A DNA stretch of 64,000 nt from Megaustenia siamemsis (taxonomy: Eukaryota > Mollusca > Gastropoda > Stylommatophora > Ariophantidae). Below, piece by piece: positions 51,601 to 64,000 of the stretch (positions are counted from its first letter, which is position 1; each line of letters opens with the position of its first letter). Where the stretch lies: contig JAVIAB010000051.1 of NCBI GenBank assembly GCA_032433765.1, positions 49,393,986 through 49,457,985 on the forward strand. The letters are read 5' to 3'. A program made the position numbers and the translations under genes. Below the pieces are notes generated by a model. The model saw nothing but the letters and a program-made list of their open reading frames with translations. It was not told where the DNA came from and did no database searches.

Positions 51601-51612
51601 TAATGGCATTGC

Positions 51613-51616
<4 letters not shown>

Positions 51617-51668
<52 letters not shown>
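51617..51668. repeat. AG microsatellite
   Basis: About 50 bp of (AG)n just right of the 31-bp array. Confidence 0.97.
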
Positions 51669-51670
<2 letters not shown>

Positions 51671-52427
51671 GCTGTCTTGCCTTGAAAACTTTTTATAAGA
51701 ATAAAAAAAACTAGTAAAACAAAAATAAAAAAATGGTTAGGGGAGAAATGCCCGCCCTACCTAGAGTGTCTGGCAACCATCGTTACGCCACTGCTTTGAA
51801 ACCCCCTTTGCGACAACAAAATCATTTCAATTGATAAAATCGAAGTAACATGCGACACAAAGTCCAAGTAATGTCCTGCTACTGTCTTCTATATGAGTCA
51901 AGTAAAAGACAAAAAAACATATTAAAACCATTCATGGAAACATTTCGTATAAACTATAATCGAAATTTAAAAAGTTGTCTGCGCGACTCTTTTTTGCATA
52001 AACCATTTGCTGATCTCTTTCTAGTCTGTACCCCATGGGACGGAAATCTTGGCTTTAAAACAATTATATTTTAACTTTCTTTATTTTCATACTTCATGTT
52101 TATAAAAGACTTCTTTTATATGTCATATTTGTCCTTTTCAGATTAGTTGTCAAGAAGCAATAAAAAAGAAGCATGATAAATATGTACACAGAAAAAATAA
52201 CATACTCAGCAATGGCATAGTAGTCAAGAAATAGTGTACGTTCTTAGAGCGGAATGAAAGCTTTAACAACAAATGAAGCACTACTAGATGTAGTTCTTTA
52301 TATAATTTGTAAATATGGTTTTAATAAAATTAGATTATTAAAGAAAAAATATTTACTTTAATTTAATAGAAAGATAAGAAATAACGGCATTAAAAATTGT
52401 GGTTACTATACTCTGCATTTAACTCAG
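51669..52427. other. unassigned
   Basis: AT-rich. A 74-codon plus ORF (51850-52074) has no recognisable domain. Confidence 0.4.
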
Positions 52428-52435
52428 AAAGAGAC

Positions 52436-52492
<57 letters not shown>

Positions 52493-52512
52493 CGAGATAG
52501 AGAGAGATAGGG
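52428..52512. repeat. GA microsatellite
   Basis: (GA)n with a few AAAG interruptions. Confidence 0.95.
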
Positions 52513-53489
52513 GAGAGAATGAAGTTATTCCATATATTATGGGAGTCGAGTCCAGGCAGATATCAATTGATAACATTCGACGAACTTTCTTCAAGGCACA
52601 GTAAAGACCTAAAATCAGATACACGAAATATCATCACAGAGATCTTGCAACAGCGCGGGTTAACTTTCAGTGCAAAACGCATAACCCAGTGTGAACAAAA
52701 TGTGCATCTTCTGACAACGCTTCACTGTGTGCGTGCATGTATAGGAAAAGACACATAGACTATATGGAGGAGAATTGAACACAAAAATAGAAAAAATGAA
52801 ATGGTAAAAGCTTTACGTGATTAGTAGACGACACATATTTGAACGATTTAATGTTTTCAATTATCTTACATTTAGCTTTACTGCAGCTTCGCATTTTTAT
52901 GCATTCATTTGCATTTCTTTGCCTTAACCCCTTACGCAGACAATAGCTATGTTTAATTGACACACACAGAAGGAAACTGATAATTAATGCAAACTCTCTA
53001 GCTCTACTTTGGCTTAGAGTCTGTATATTTTGAGAATCCTCGTATTATCCACAAATCTTTTAAGTAATGATCTCACCCAAATAGTGGCGGGGACGTGACA
53101 GACTAGACCGAACTATGCGTCTCTCACAAATCTTTTGATACAAATCTCTGGTTTACCGGCACCGCTCATGTAACAAAATTACGGCATCATTTATAGTCCT
53201 TTCGGAAATGATGTTTGCAGGTCCATCAAATAAATATATACTTTCTGATGGAAGCTCTAATATTAAATTCCCAGCTTTAAAACTGGTAGAATATTTTTGT
53301 TAGATCCTATACATTTTAAGGATGTACATTTACTTTCAATGTAGTCGATTCATCTCAATGGGGGATATCAGGTTATATACGAGGTTTTATCTTGTAAAAA
53401 ATACCAATTATTGTTGGCTGGTCTATTTTGATAAAACAGTGTATATGGAGCTAAAAGTTTAGGGGTAGTTATCGACTTGTCGAAGATTT
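52513..53489. other. unassigned
   Basis: No gene recognised. Confidence 0.4.
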
Positions 53490-53855
53490 CATTAATGGAT
53501 GTTCACGCAGAATAAAAGGATGGAAATGGCAGGACAAAATCGCTAACATAGAATTATGTAAATTTACCAGTCAAATACCAGTGGATAAGGAGATACAGCG
53601 AAGACGATGGCGCTGGATAGGACACACGTAACGGAAGATTACTAAAAGTATTACACAACATACCCTTCTTGGAATCACCAAGGAAAAAAACAAAGAGGAA
53701 GACCAAAATTTTCTTGGAGAAGACAGATGGAAGCAGAGATGAAGATGATGGGGAAGACATGGAATGATCCTAAAAGAATGGCGAGAGACAGAACGGCTTG
53801 GAAAGTGTTTGTTGAATATCTATGCTCCACAGCGAGCTGAAAGGTAGATGAAGAA
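53490..53855 (+). mobile_element. RTE-type LINE 3' end
   Basis: Fragments in shifting frames read QIPVDKEIQRRRWRWIGHT, a basic KRGRPK-like tail, MKMMGKTWNDPKRMARDRTA and WKVFVEYLCSTAS, the conserved C-terminus of RTE-like non-LTR elements. It ends in an AGATGAAGA tip. Confidence 0.78.
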
Positions 53856-55539
53856 TCCACTTGTTACAAACATAAACAGAAAATAAACTTATTTTGTTTA
53901 TTAAATAACGTATTGATTTTTGTTAGAACTATTTAAATATTAAATGAATACAAGTTCAATGTAAATTTAATCAGTGTCAACATTGTGAGGTCATGTATAG
54001 AAGTTATGAAGGAAACTCAGACACGTGGGTCACACGGTACGCAGAAGGATAAACAATTAAACACACACACACACCCTATACCGATACAACACACACGCAA
54101 AAGAACATACATACATGCAACAAATGTGCACTCACACACACGTGCGCATTTTCAAATAAATTAATTTGTTTAAAAAAATGACAATTTTTGTCTTAAATGA
54201 AAGAGAAAAATAAGTGGTATGGTAACAGCTTTATGTAGGTGAGAAACAAAACAAAATTCGAATATCGTTTCGGCCAAGTAAGCCTTCAGCTGGAACAATA
54301 AACAACAGTACACACGCATCTTGATGCCATTACCCCTCAATTTGATAAACTGCGTTTGAATCAAGTCGTTTCCACATCACCCACATAACATTTTTTTAAA
54401 AGTCAATATAATTATATAATTGAAAACACAAAGAAGAATTTAACTAACGATTACGTTCACACCCAGCTGTGAACTTTAAAAAATTATATCAAGAAAGAGA
54501 GCCTTTACGCTCCTTCTGGCACATCCTTAAGAAAGAAGAAATGACCCAGTAGCCCCCAGGGAGTACATTGTTCACACTCTTTCATATCGAGAATTGAATG
54601 TACCTTTTTTACCCCGCCGCAATCCAAGCAGCCTATTAGGCCGATGTAACACAAGATAGGTTTTCGTGTCAGCCAGATTTAGTTTCTTTTCAATGAAAGG
54701 CACACAATGATATCATAACAAGATTTGTTCAAGGACTTTTATCTGGAAAGTCACTGTTTTTTTGTGTGTTCTGAAACAAAATTATACTTCCGGTTTGAAA
54801 CTGCGTGAATTCGCACAATCATGTGCGATGTGTAAGATAAGCATTTCTGTCGTGAATGATTGTAAATATTATTTACCGAAAAAAAGAGAATTTGAAGATA
54901 AATGTTAGAAAAATTCTAAATTTTGACATTTGACAGAGATTAGTGTGGGAAGAATGCGACTTAAGATGATTGTTTTATGAAATATATATTATAGGGGTTT
55001 AGGCATTGAAGTTTTTCTTTGTTGGAGTGAGATTTTAAACATTTTATTTCAACGTCTGTATTTGTTTTTTTTTTCACTCAATTGAAATGGGAGTAAACGT
55101 AATGAGTATGAGATATATAAGGAAAAACAGAAGATAAAAATACAAATGTAATGATTTGTTGCTTGGGACAATGTGCACTTGATAATTACATGTGTCTTTG
55201 GTTAAAGCAGAAAAGTTATTGGATAGCTTTTTGTCTTTACGATCGCTCATTGTCATCCTAGTTTCATTCTGTAATTGGGCGGATTCTTCGCCATACATTT
55301 TGATGCTCTACTGCAGACATTTGATGTTTGCTTCCTGGTTTTTGCTGGACGTTTGCTCCTGAATATTGATTCATGGGATGACTGAACTGACAGCATTAGA
55401 CCTCAATATTTTCATGTTAAGCAGTTTCCTGATCACCAGTGTTTGTAATTATTGCATTGAGAAAAAAAAGTCAAAAGTTCAATGGGCAGATACAGTCCAG
55501 TGAGGTATTTCTTAAAGGGGACAAAACAAAAAGAGAGAC
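53856..55539. other. unassigned
   Basis: Contains (CA)n at 54061-54077 and several A/T runs. No gene recognised. Confidence 0.4.
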
Positions 55540-55544
55540 CATAA

Positions 55545-55795
55545 AAAAAAACATCGGAAAGAAACAATATATATTTTTCGGGCACATCATGGGAAGATGA
55601 AAGTTGAAATACTTGATTACAACTGGAAAAATACAGGGAAAGAGAGATCACGGTCGACAATGACAGAATATATTGGATGGCTTGGTGTCATGTCACGGTA
55701 AACAGTCAACAGAATTTATACAATGCATTAAAGACAAAAAGATGTGCAGCAACATGATTGTCTATGCCCACCGGTGAGGTACATGATGACGAATT
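55545..55795 (+). mobile_element. LINE 3' end related to 10940-11172
   Basis: GAAACAATATATATTTTTCG then GGGCACATCATGGGAAGATG, a TTACAACTGGAAAAATACAG block and GCCCACCGGTGAGGTACATG follow the first copy with more decay. It ends in ATGATGACG. Confidence 0.75.
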
Positions 55796-55975
55796 ATTGA
55801 ACTATTATCTTTTCTATAAGTGTGTTCTGTTCTCTGTATTCCTGTGCTTGACAACTTTCTAGCCGTCTGTGATAATGTAAAGAATGAATAGAAGCACTTT
55901 ACGGCACTAATCAATAGCACTGTCTGCTTCATGCAGAGAATTTATGTGGTGTTTAATATTTTACAAATATATGAA

Positions 55976-56254
55976 TGACTCGGTGGCTGAGTGGTTAGTG
56001 TGCTTGTTTCTTGACCAGAAAGGTCCTGGTTCGATTCCTAGACGTGGCGAATTTTTTTTTCGGACCGACAAGGCTCTGGGGTTCACCCAGGCTCTAAAAT
56101 TGGATAACAGAGATTTTCTTTTGGAAGTAAAGGCGGTCTGGAGTGATACCGACCACATCGACCATAAATGTATTGTGGTCAAAGAAAAATATGGTACTAG
56201 CACCATATTCCCCATACGCCTAGTAAGGCGTGGAGGGAAATTTACTTGACTTTA
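55976..56254 (+). mobile_element. SINE with a different tRNA head but family-1-like body
   Basis: A box GGCTGAGTGG (55985-55994) and B box GGTTCGATTCC (56028-56038) form a clean tRNA-like head unlike the GCCGCGATAGCTCAG head. The body shares AGTGATACCGACCACAT, GGTACTAGCACCATATTCCC, CATACGCC and the GGCGTG...TTTACTT end with family 1. Confidence 0.85.
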
Positions 56255-56394
56255 ATCCGTGTATGGATGATCCTCTTATTTCCCCATTTAGTGCTACATT
56301 TTGCTCATGATTTTTGTTGTAGAAAGATAATTACTATAGTAAGCTCACAAATATTTGCTTTTGTTTAAAAATATATCTCTCAGCATTAGTGAAG

Positions 56395-56612
56395 TAACAT
56401 CATCATCGAGTGTCGTCTCCGCAACAAAGGTTGGCTACCATGGAGCGTCATTCTGCTCTGTCTCTTGCTTTGGTGGTGCAGGTTGTCATAGGCTGATTTG
56501 TCCATCTTTTGATGTTACTCGTCCACGTTAGTCTTGGTCTGCCTCTGCCTCTTTTACCTTGTATTTTCCCCACCAGATTACTTTTAGTAGGCTGTTGTGT
56601 CTTTTGATAAAT
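56395..56612 (-). mobile_element. LINE 3' end (GKRGRGRPRLTWTSN tail family)
   Basis: The minus strand reads GKIQGKRGRGRPRLTWTSN and IKRWTNQPMTTCTTKARDRA. The (GAT)n end is ATCATCATC on the plus strand. Confidence 0.85.
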
Positions 56613-56615
56613 AGT

Positions 56616-57790
56616 GAAGTAACAATTGTGGAAAATAATTATTGCTATCATCGTCATTTTTATACCACAATTTTTACCCTCTTGTCGTGTCAATAGGAAA
56701 GAAATGTGCTTCTTCGAGATATAGAAATATATCGTAATCCTTGCTTGGTTTCTATTTATGAATTTTACTGTTCATTTTGCGGTTGCTTCACCTGTTCGTT
56801 GAAAATAACATATTTCAAGCTTTCTTTAAGAAAATTGTAATGGAACCTACACATAACGAACGTGAATTTCTGAATGCACTGATAAACTACGTCAGTATTT
56901 CGCTTTCTGAAACTGTGTGCAGTAATTAGGGACGTTTAATAGCTCAAAATATGTGATTTCATTGGATCGGGAGTGAAACTTGAATCGTTATTCTCAAGAA
57001 CATTATATGGGAATTGTAAATACATTTGAGAGTTTGGCCGTGAAAAGCTATTTTAATGTGTTTCCTGTAGTTAAGAACGAAACATGTCCTCGGTTGAAGT
57101 GACCAGACATTATCTGAGAAGGCTGAAAGAAAATTGTAAGGTTTCTACAAATACCAAAGACTAGCAAAAAGTTATATATTTTGGATAGCTTTGACAAAGA
57201 AGCGATTAAACAAGAGATCTATAGATATTTTGGACGGTAAAGAATTATTGACGCTAAAGAAATTGAAAATTGTACTTAGAACCAAGTTATCATATCCCTA
57301 ACCACTCTATGTAGCATTACCTACTGATAAACACTTGCATATACGCCTCTGATTTTTGAAATAATATATATATATATATTTATATTTGAAATAAATATAC
57401 TGTAAAATAAAATTGTTGATATATCAATAACTAAGAAGCTGATCAGAATAACAAAGAAAATGACTTTTAATAAAATTAATGCGCAATTTACGTAGCACTT
57501 GTTGTATTACAATTTCAAGGTTGGAACGAAAATAGGACCTCACGCAAAAAAAAAAGAAACAGCTTCTAGGATAAGTAATTACTGAAACATTAAAGAAATT
57601 TCAACGGTAAACATTTGTGAACACACAATAGTAGTTGTATTAATTATTCAATCACAAAGTATTTGTTGAAATAATGTATATATTGTGAAAATGCTGGAAT
57701 ATATATTCTGGACAGTTCGAGAAGTTATTCTTACACAATGACATAATGCGCCAACGGTAGGGGAAATGGGACATTTCAGAAACAGGATGT
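56616..57790. other. unassigned
   Basis: AT-rich. No gene recognised. Confidence 0.4.
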
Positions 57791-57799
57791 GTGAATTTT

Positions 57800-57966
57800 T
57801 CTGACACTGGAAAAACCTATCAAACTCTGTACATATATATTTTTTTTTTAATTGGAAAAACCAGCAAGCTGTGTACACATATTTTGGCATTGGAAAAACT
57901 AGCAAACTGTGTACACACATTCTTTTTGACATTGGAAAAACCAACGAACTGTGTGCACATATTTTG
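57800..57966. repeat. about 50-bp tandem repeat, 3-4 degenerate copies
   Basis: The unit is CATTGGAAAAACCAGCAAAC-TGTGTACACATATTTT with variable T runs. Confidence 0.85.
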
Positions 57967-59264
57967 TTGGATTGCCTTATCTGACTTTTACATTTGCGTA
58001 AAATTAATTAAAATTATTAGCATCGTAGTCTACATCTCGTTCCTATCTAGAATAAAATGTGCCAGCAACAACTGTTTGCCATTGACAGCATATAACAGGA
58101 AAATGATAAACCTTGAAGGATGACCCCGGAAATAGAATGTGTTTAGGATATACGTTATTAAGTTTTAGTACACTAGAACACATCGTTTGAAGGCGAGGAC
58201 ACTGCACCTCCTTGCTGTTATTGCCTTATTAACTCAGTGAACCAGGCATCTATTCTCTGGGTTGACCAGTTAGCGTTAGGATGGGAATTGAAGTCAAGCT
58301 AGACCTCTAATAATCACTACGTTACTGACGTCCCTTGAAAAAATATAGCAGACCACTTGCACTTCACCAATTTCAACTACATCCACTTTTGTCTCCAATA
58401 ATATTCTCTTATTTTGATTATCCCCCTAACATAACCCATCTGTCGATCCTGCACTACCAACTCCCAGACTTTTCTAATTCCAACATGTAAGGCTGCAAGT
58501 TCTCTCAGATCTGCTTTGTTCTCGTCTAAATGTAATTCCCGTCCAATTCATCTCTGCTCTCCTCTGATAACATTATTTGTCTCTACTTTTCTGATCGTCT
58601 CCGACCGATTTCTTTTTTTTTTCTTTTAAATCTCGTCTGTTCTCCTGTGATAACATTATTTTCTGTGGAACCCATTTGCAATTTTTCATTGTGGTTGTGT
58701 AATATTATTATCTTCTTCGTTTAAACCGTTGTGTCTCCTGAACTTTTTGAGCGACATTCTCTGAATTGAAAATTTGTGTGTAGATTATTTCATGCTTTAT
58801 TTAGCAGTTGCAGGAGGCGATCTATTGTTTGTTTTGGTTTTTTTACTTTATTGCACACATTGATTTAATATTATAATAGTTCAACGTTGGGCCCCGTATA
58901 TCGTGACCCTAACTTCGAACGTTCCAGAGTTCGGATGATATACTGAAGAGAGAATTTTGACGCAGAGTTCACACGATACTTCAAACTTCGAAATTAGCTT
59001 TCCCAGTGATAAAAATGTCCCCCAAATGCGTTTTTTTGATCAACCAGAAGATCCAGGAACTCAGTCTGGTAAAGCTTTCGGTCTGGAGATCTACTTTTTA
59101 AAAATCAGTCACTGGAAACTACAGTTGATGGAATCGTGACTAAGCAACTAGTTTTGCAGTCAGCAATACCGTTCATGTAGCAGTCCTTAATGGTGCGACA
59201 TTTGTACAAATATAAACTACTGTGCCCAGGGATTGACACTCCCTAATGAAGAGCTACGATTGTC
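57967..59264. other. unassigned
   Basis: A T-run lies near 58612 and a short imperfect duplication (CTCCTCTGATAACATTATT / CTCCTGTGATAACATTATT) at 58560 and 58632. No gene. Confidence 0.4.
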
Positions 59265-60465
59265 AAAAGTAAAGTAACTACCATCCATTCCCCCCCCGAA
59301 CCAATCTCAAAAGTAAAGTAACTACCATCCATTTCCTCCCCACTCCCTAACCAATCTCAAAAGTAAAGTAACTACCATCCATTTCCTCCCCACTCCCTAA
59401 CCAATCTCAAAAGTAAAGTAACTACCATCCATTTCCTCCCCACTCCCTAACCAATCTCAAAAGTAAAGTAACTACCATCCATTTCCTCCCCACTCCCTAA
59501 CCAATCTCAAAAGTAAAGTAACTACCATCCATTTCCTCCCCACTCCCTAACCAATCTCAAAAGTAAAGTAACTACCATCCATTTCCTCCCCACTCCCTAA
59601 CCAATCTCAAAAGTAAAGTAACTACCATCCATTTCCTCCCCACTCCCTAACCAATCTCAAAAGTAAAGTAACTACCATCCATTTCCTCCCCACTCCCTAA
59701 CCAATCTCAAAAGTAAAGAAACTACCATCCATTCCCCCCCCCACCTCAACCAATCTCAAAAGTAAAGTAACTACCATCCATTCCCCCCCACCACCAACCA
59801 ATCTCAAAAGTAAAGTAACTACCATCCATTCCCCCCCCACCACCAACCAATCTCAAAAGTAAAGTAACTACCATCCATTTCCCCCCCCCACCACCAACCA
59901 ACATCCATTTCCCCCCACCACCAACCAATCTCAAAAATAAAGTAACTACCATCCATTTCCTCCCACCCCCCCCAACTAATCACAAAAGTAAAGTAACTAC
60001 CATCTATTTCCCCCCCCCCCCAACTAATCACAAAAGTAAAGTAACTACCATCTATTTCCTCCCCCCCCCCAACTAATCACAAAAGTAAAGTAACTACCAT
60101 CTATTTCCTCCCACCCCCCCCCCCCCAACTAATCACAAAAGTAAAGTAACTACCATCCATTTCCTCCCCCCCCCCCCAACTAATCACAAAAGTAAAGTAA
60201 CTGCCATCCATTTCCTCCCACACCCCCACACACCCCCCCCAACTAATCACAAAAGTAAAGTAACTACCATCCATTTCCTCCCCCCCCCCCCAACTAATCA
60301 CAAAAGTAAAGTAACTACCATCCATTTCCTCCCACACCCCCCCCCAACTAATCACAAAAGTAAAGTAACTACCGTCCATTTCCCCCCCCCCTAACTATTC
60401 ACAAAAGTAAAGAAACTACCATCCATTTCCTCCCCCCCCCCCCAACCAATCTCAAAAATAAATCA
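59265..60465. repeat. 50-bp C-rich minisatellite, about 24 copies
   Basis: The unit AACCAATCTCAAAAGTAAAG-TAACTACCATCCATTTCCTC-CCCACTCCCT is nearly identical for the first 8-9 copies. It then shifts to AACTAATCACAAAAG-type copies with C8 to C15 tracts. The other strand is G-rich. Confidence 0.97.
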
Positions 60466-61229
60466 AACTGACTGTTTCCTGTGATCACGTGATCACGAAT
60501 GGACTGTCGTATCAGGTTTTCTCAAAGACCAAGGTCATCACATTTAGAATTGGTTTGAAAGATGGAAAGAGGTACTTCGTTTGTTGTTGAGTTGGAATGA
60601 TTTTCTCCTTTGATGTGATGAAATAAAGAAGTTCTGGTAAAGCTTTCTTTTTTAAAGAAAACAAATACTCTGGTGTCATCATTACTCCTCAGTAAGTCAT
60701 GTACTTTTCATTGTATTATATATTATATGTGAAATTTATTTGTTTCTCAATTTTACTATACTATTTAAGACTCTTGATGTTTATGTATTTGTTTTTAAAC
60801 CTAAGTTATGTGCATTCTCTGTATCTCTTTATCGAAATGAATATTGTTTAGGGTCTGGGAACGGATTAATTCACTTTGAATTAAATTTAACAGGGTGAGC
60901 TGATTCGGACTTCAAGCTATTTAGAACTCAAACAAACTTCTTGATGGAATTTAGTTTGAAGTATGAGGCACCACTATATACATACGAACAGAGAGAGAGA
61001 GAGAGAGATAGAGAGAGAGAAACTCTTTAGAACACTATAATCATACAAAAGTTGTGACACCAGTGTCAGACCTAGGAAATAGACTCAAGAAAATTCGGGA
61101 AAATAATCAAGATCGAATTGTAATGTGTTAGACACATGATAGGAAACAGACTGAGAGATAAGGACAGAGATGTGGCGATTTAAGAAGGAGACTAGGAATA
61201 ATAATATTACTAAATTTATTGATTTTACC
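60466..61229. other. no gene; short GA tract
   Basis: (GA)n at about 60990-61020. Otherwise unassigned. Confidence 0.4.
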
Positions 61230-61299
61230 ATTTTTCAGATCAGTGTTACGGTTTGGCTTTCGCGTTTGGATTTGTGTGCTTAATTCAGAATAGTTTGTG

Positions 61300-61345
61300 T
61301 TTTGTTACCGATGAAGGCTTTTACTGAAACGTCGTAGTTTATTTC
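61300..61345 (+). ncRNA. hammerhead-ribozyme-like remnant of a Penelope-type element
   Basis: CCGATGAAGG at 61308-61317 and CTGAAACGTCGTA after 61323 resemble the CUGAUGA...GAAA core of hammerheads carried by Penelope-like elements. The core has a U-to-C change and stem II has decayed to about 2 bp, so it is unlikely to be active. Confidence 0.35.
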
Positions 61346-63950
61346 GCCTCTCTATTAGTTTAGCTGCTGTACACCATTTTGTGTTTATTTTATACTGAAT
61401 GTATAGGGTGTCATGCTCGCTAACGGAACTTGCTTTACCTTAATGACACTACTACTAAAAATTATCTAATTTAATTCTCCACAGTATACAAACACATTGT
61501 CCATCTATTCTGTGCAACAACAATTAGGTGTCGGACACTGCAGACATATCATCGTTCATTTCTCGCACAATGAACAACTCCCTGCTCACTTTTTACACGC
61601 AATGTTTTCATGGGTGTTAGAATTATTGAGGAAATGCCGGGTTCGGTAGAGAATGAGACTCTCCATATGGAAAGACAGAATAAAATGATCACGAAGAAAT
61701 AATGGACTAAGGGTCATGCAACGAGTCACCAACGAACCGTTCCAAAATATGAGATGAAAGAGAAATCTATGAAAATATGAACTGATGGATATGGTTATGG
61801 AAGGCCCCGGTATCTCAGCAAACGAATTAGAATTCATATTTGTTCAATCGCCCGTGCCTGTGGAATCATCCAAATTACTATCTCATCTCCCAAACAAAAA
61901 AAGGTAATTGTAGTCACCATCATAGCAGTCTCAGCACACGCCAAAAGACATAAGGCGAAACCGCAAGGAAAGTGAACAAAGCCATGTCATATGATGTCAT
62001 CATTCATCGAAGAAATCGGAATATCTAAACACGATCGAAACGGATGAAACGCACAGCTCACGGTGTGCACAGATCACTGCCGGGATATCAGCACAGGAAA
62101 CATAACTGTAGAAGATGTAAATAGAACAGCTAAAGCCATAAACTATATTTTCTCTCGACGCCGAACGTCATACGAGGAAGAAAAGAAAGATAAGAAACTG
62201 AATGGTACAACTGATACATGTTTTTTAATACAATCTGTTTAGTTGTAATTCAATTTCAAAGAGCCTTTTGAAGAATAACATATCTTTCTATTAAAAAATT
62301 CTATGTCAATGAAAGTGAGACAGAAAGTTATAATAAAAAAAACATATAAAACCGATCCAAACATATTAACGTAATGCGAGGACAGTACGCTGTTAAAAAA
62401 AAAAAAAAAAAAACGTGGTCGCCAAACACGCGATTTCACAGAAGAATATTTAAATGTCTCAAAAGCCAAAAAGAGCAAAGATAGATGTTTCCGTACGGTT
62501 GGCATTTAAGTAACTCCCACCTCATTCAATCCCAAAACATCAATAATTCAACAATCGTTTTATGTTAGGCATGTTTGAGGAAATTAAAACTAGGATAAGC
62601 AATGGCAACAGGTCGAATACAATGAAAAAGAGTCAATGAACAACAGGGAAGAAGATATTGTACAACTTGATTTGTGGCATGGCAGGCGATGACAAGGAAA
62701 TGATACGCGGCAGTACTTTAACTCTTTCCATATGTTCCGACGCACCATACGCCATGCCGATTTCGGTCATGTACGTTTAGCCGCACAGTGCGTCACTCTC
62801 AATTTGATTAATGTAAACTGTCATCAAACCATATTCTTTTTACAAGTTTTGTATCATCTTGGCACTAGTGTAATATAATTCCTTGTTTAATTATATAAAA
62901 ATTCATATATAATATGTTAAATGTTAGATAAATATAAACATGCAGATTGATATTTATAAAAACATGACAAATTTTGTCTCTGAAATCTCTACAGCTAAAT
63001 TGATAAAAATCTTCCGTACTGAAAGAGTTAAATAAGATATTTTATATACACATGAGCGCCAATTTGTACGGTATTTGCACGAAGGAGAAATGAATTTAAA
63101 AAGTTACCTCTAAAGTATTTATTGAAAAACAGTCAACAAGTCAATGACCTTACCTTATATGTTAAGAGCACTAATTATTCCTAATTGGTTATATGATTCA
63201 ATTATACTTTGTACATTATACCTCTTCTGTCGCATACATAACGCCATGATGTATAACCAAGTCGTTTCCTTCGATCGACTAGATTGGTGGAGTCGGGAGG
63301 CAAGCTGCATGGGCAATAGCAATCTTCCATCTGTACCTGCCTGAACAAAACTATCACCCAAAGTTTGAGAAGATGTTTGTCTTTCTGAAATCTGTCTTCG
63401 TTGTCATGACAAGCGCTACTCTACATACGTGGCGACTTAGTAGTCCAATGTAATAGACAGATGCCTATTGTTATTATTGTACTCGCATGAAAAGACACAA
63501 TGATGAAATATATGAGGCACTGTAGAAGTGCGCCCGATATAAAAAAAATTAGTGAGGAAGTAGAGCACTTGATTGTTTCTTGATGAATAGACTTAACGAG
63601 CTCCCGCTACGACTCATAAAAAAGTCACAATTGTAGCTTCAGGACTTGATTCAGGTGATAAGACAATCACAGGGACCCTGTAATAGGAAACTCTTTATAT
63701 AGAACTTCATAACTGGATGCAATCTGATCGTCATTAGTACGCCCCCTTGGAGCAAATGCTTCTACATTTTAAAAGGTGAATAGACAATGAGACCTTATAA
63801 TAGATGCTAACCAGTAACCGGTTAACGACTGACATGAGAAACTTAGTTCAGGACAGATAATGTAAACTTCGCACAACAGATGCAGTTAATGATGCCGAGA
63901 AATTAATTTTTGACAACATCTAACAATCATCATCTAGTTAGTTATTTCGT
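61346..63950. other. unassigned, no gene seen
   Basis: Contains an A-run at 62394-62413. A 62060-62220 stretch reads openly in one frame (VEDVNRTAKAINYIFSRRR) but matches nothing I can name. Other ORFs are short. Confidence 0.4.
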
Positions 63951-64000
63951 AAGTAAAGTAAAAAGTAAAGTCACACCAAGTGACGTATAGGGAAATATGG
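63951..64000 (-). mobile_element. SINE family 1, 3' end only, cut by window edge
   Basis: AAGTAAAGTAAAAAGTAAAG, then CACACCAAGTGACGTATAGG and AAATATGG match the family 3' end. The rest lies beyond the window. Confidence 0.85.

Noticed and set aside
59746..60379. Gly/Trp-rich ORFs on the minus strand
   Set aside because: Translations of the C-rich 50-bp array.

Overview
The window is eukaryotic DNA. It shows TATA boxes, AATAAA signals, a candidate GT-AG intron, tRNA-derived SINEs, LINE tails and long minisatellites, and no bacterial operon signals. The SINE and LINE types (one SINE body has a conserved CACGTTAAAGAACC block) suggest an invertebrate, probably a lophotrochozoan such as a mollusc. 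That assignment is an inference of modest confidence.

Positions 1-10351 hold most of one Polinton/Maverick element (polintovirus, adintovirus-like), cut by the left window edge. On the minus strand are the N-terminal 362 codons of the protein-primed DNA polymerase and an upstream Cys/His-rich ORF that may be its first exon. On the plus strand is a compact run of genes: packaging ATPase, two small conserved proteins, a DDE integrase with a C-terminal chromodomain, a small membrane protein, penton (minor capsid), a Gly/Arg-rich virion-type protein, the double-jelly-roll major capsid protein, an adenain-type cysteine protease, and separately a PC4-like ssDNA-binding protein with its own promoter and poly(A) signals. 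No visible plus-strand ORF is broken. The right end (about 9.1-10.35 kb) is non-coding, repeat-rich and ends in a near-palindrome whose outer edge reads 5'-AGT, as expected for Polintons. Together the genes would replicate (pPolB), integrate (integrase), package (ATPase), build (MCP, penton) and mature (protease) a virion.

Positions 10352-64000 contain no convincing host gene. They are a repeat graveyard: at least 11 copies of one tRNA-derived SINE family (several with target-site duplications), two other SINE families, many 5'-truncated LINE 3' ends of several lineages that often end in (GAT)n, two LINE RNase H remnants, a LINE RT remnant, a Penelope-like GIY-YIG remnant, and minisatellites with periods of 16, 22, 30, 31, 31, 31-32, 34, 44, 49, 50 and 75 bp. 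A 100-N assembly gap lies at 31945-32044.

The most interesting items are the PC4-like gene, the possible spliced polymerase, the terminal GGCAC/GTGCC hairpins, the stop-start coupled capsid genes, a SINE domain shared between different tRNA heads, and two minisatellites that arose inside conserved motifs of LINE coding sequence.
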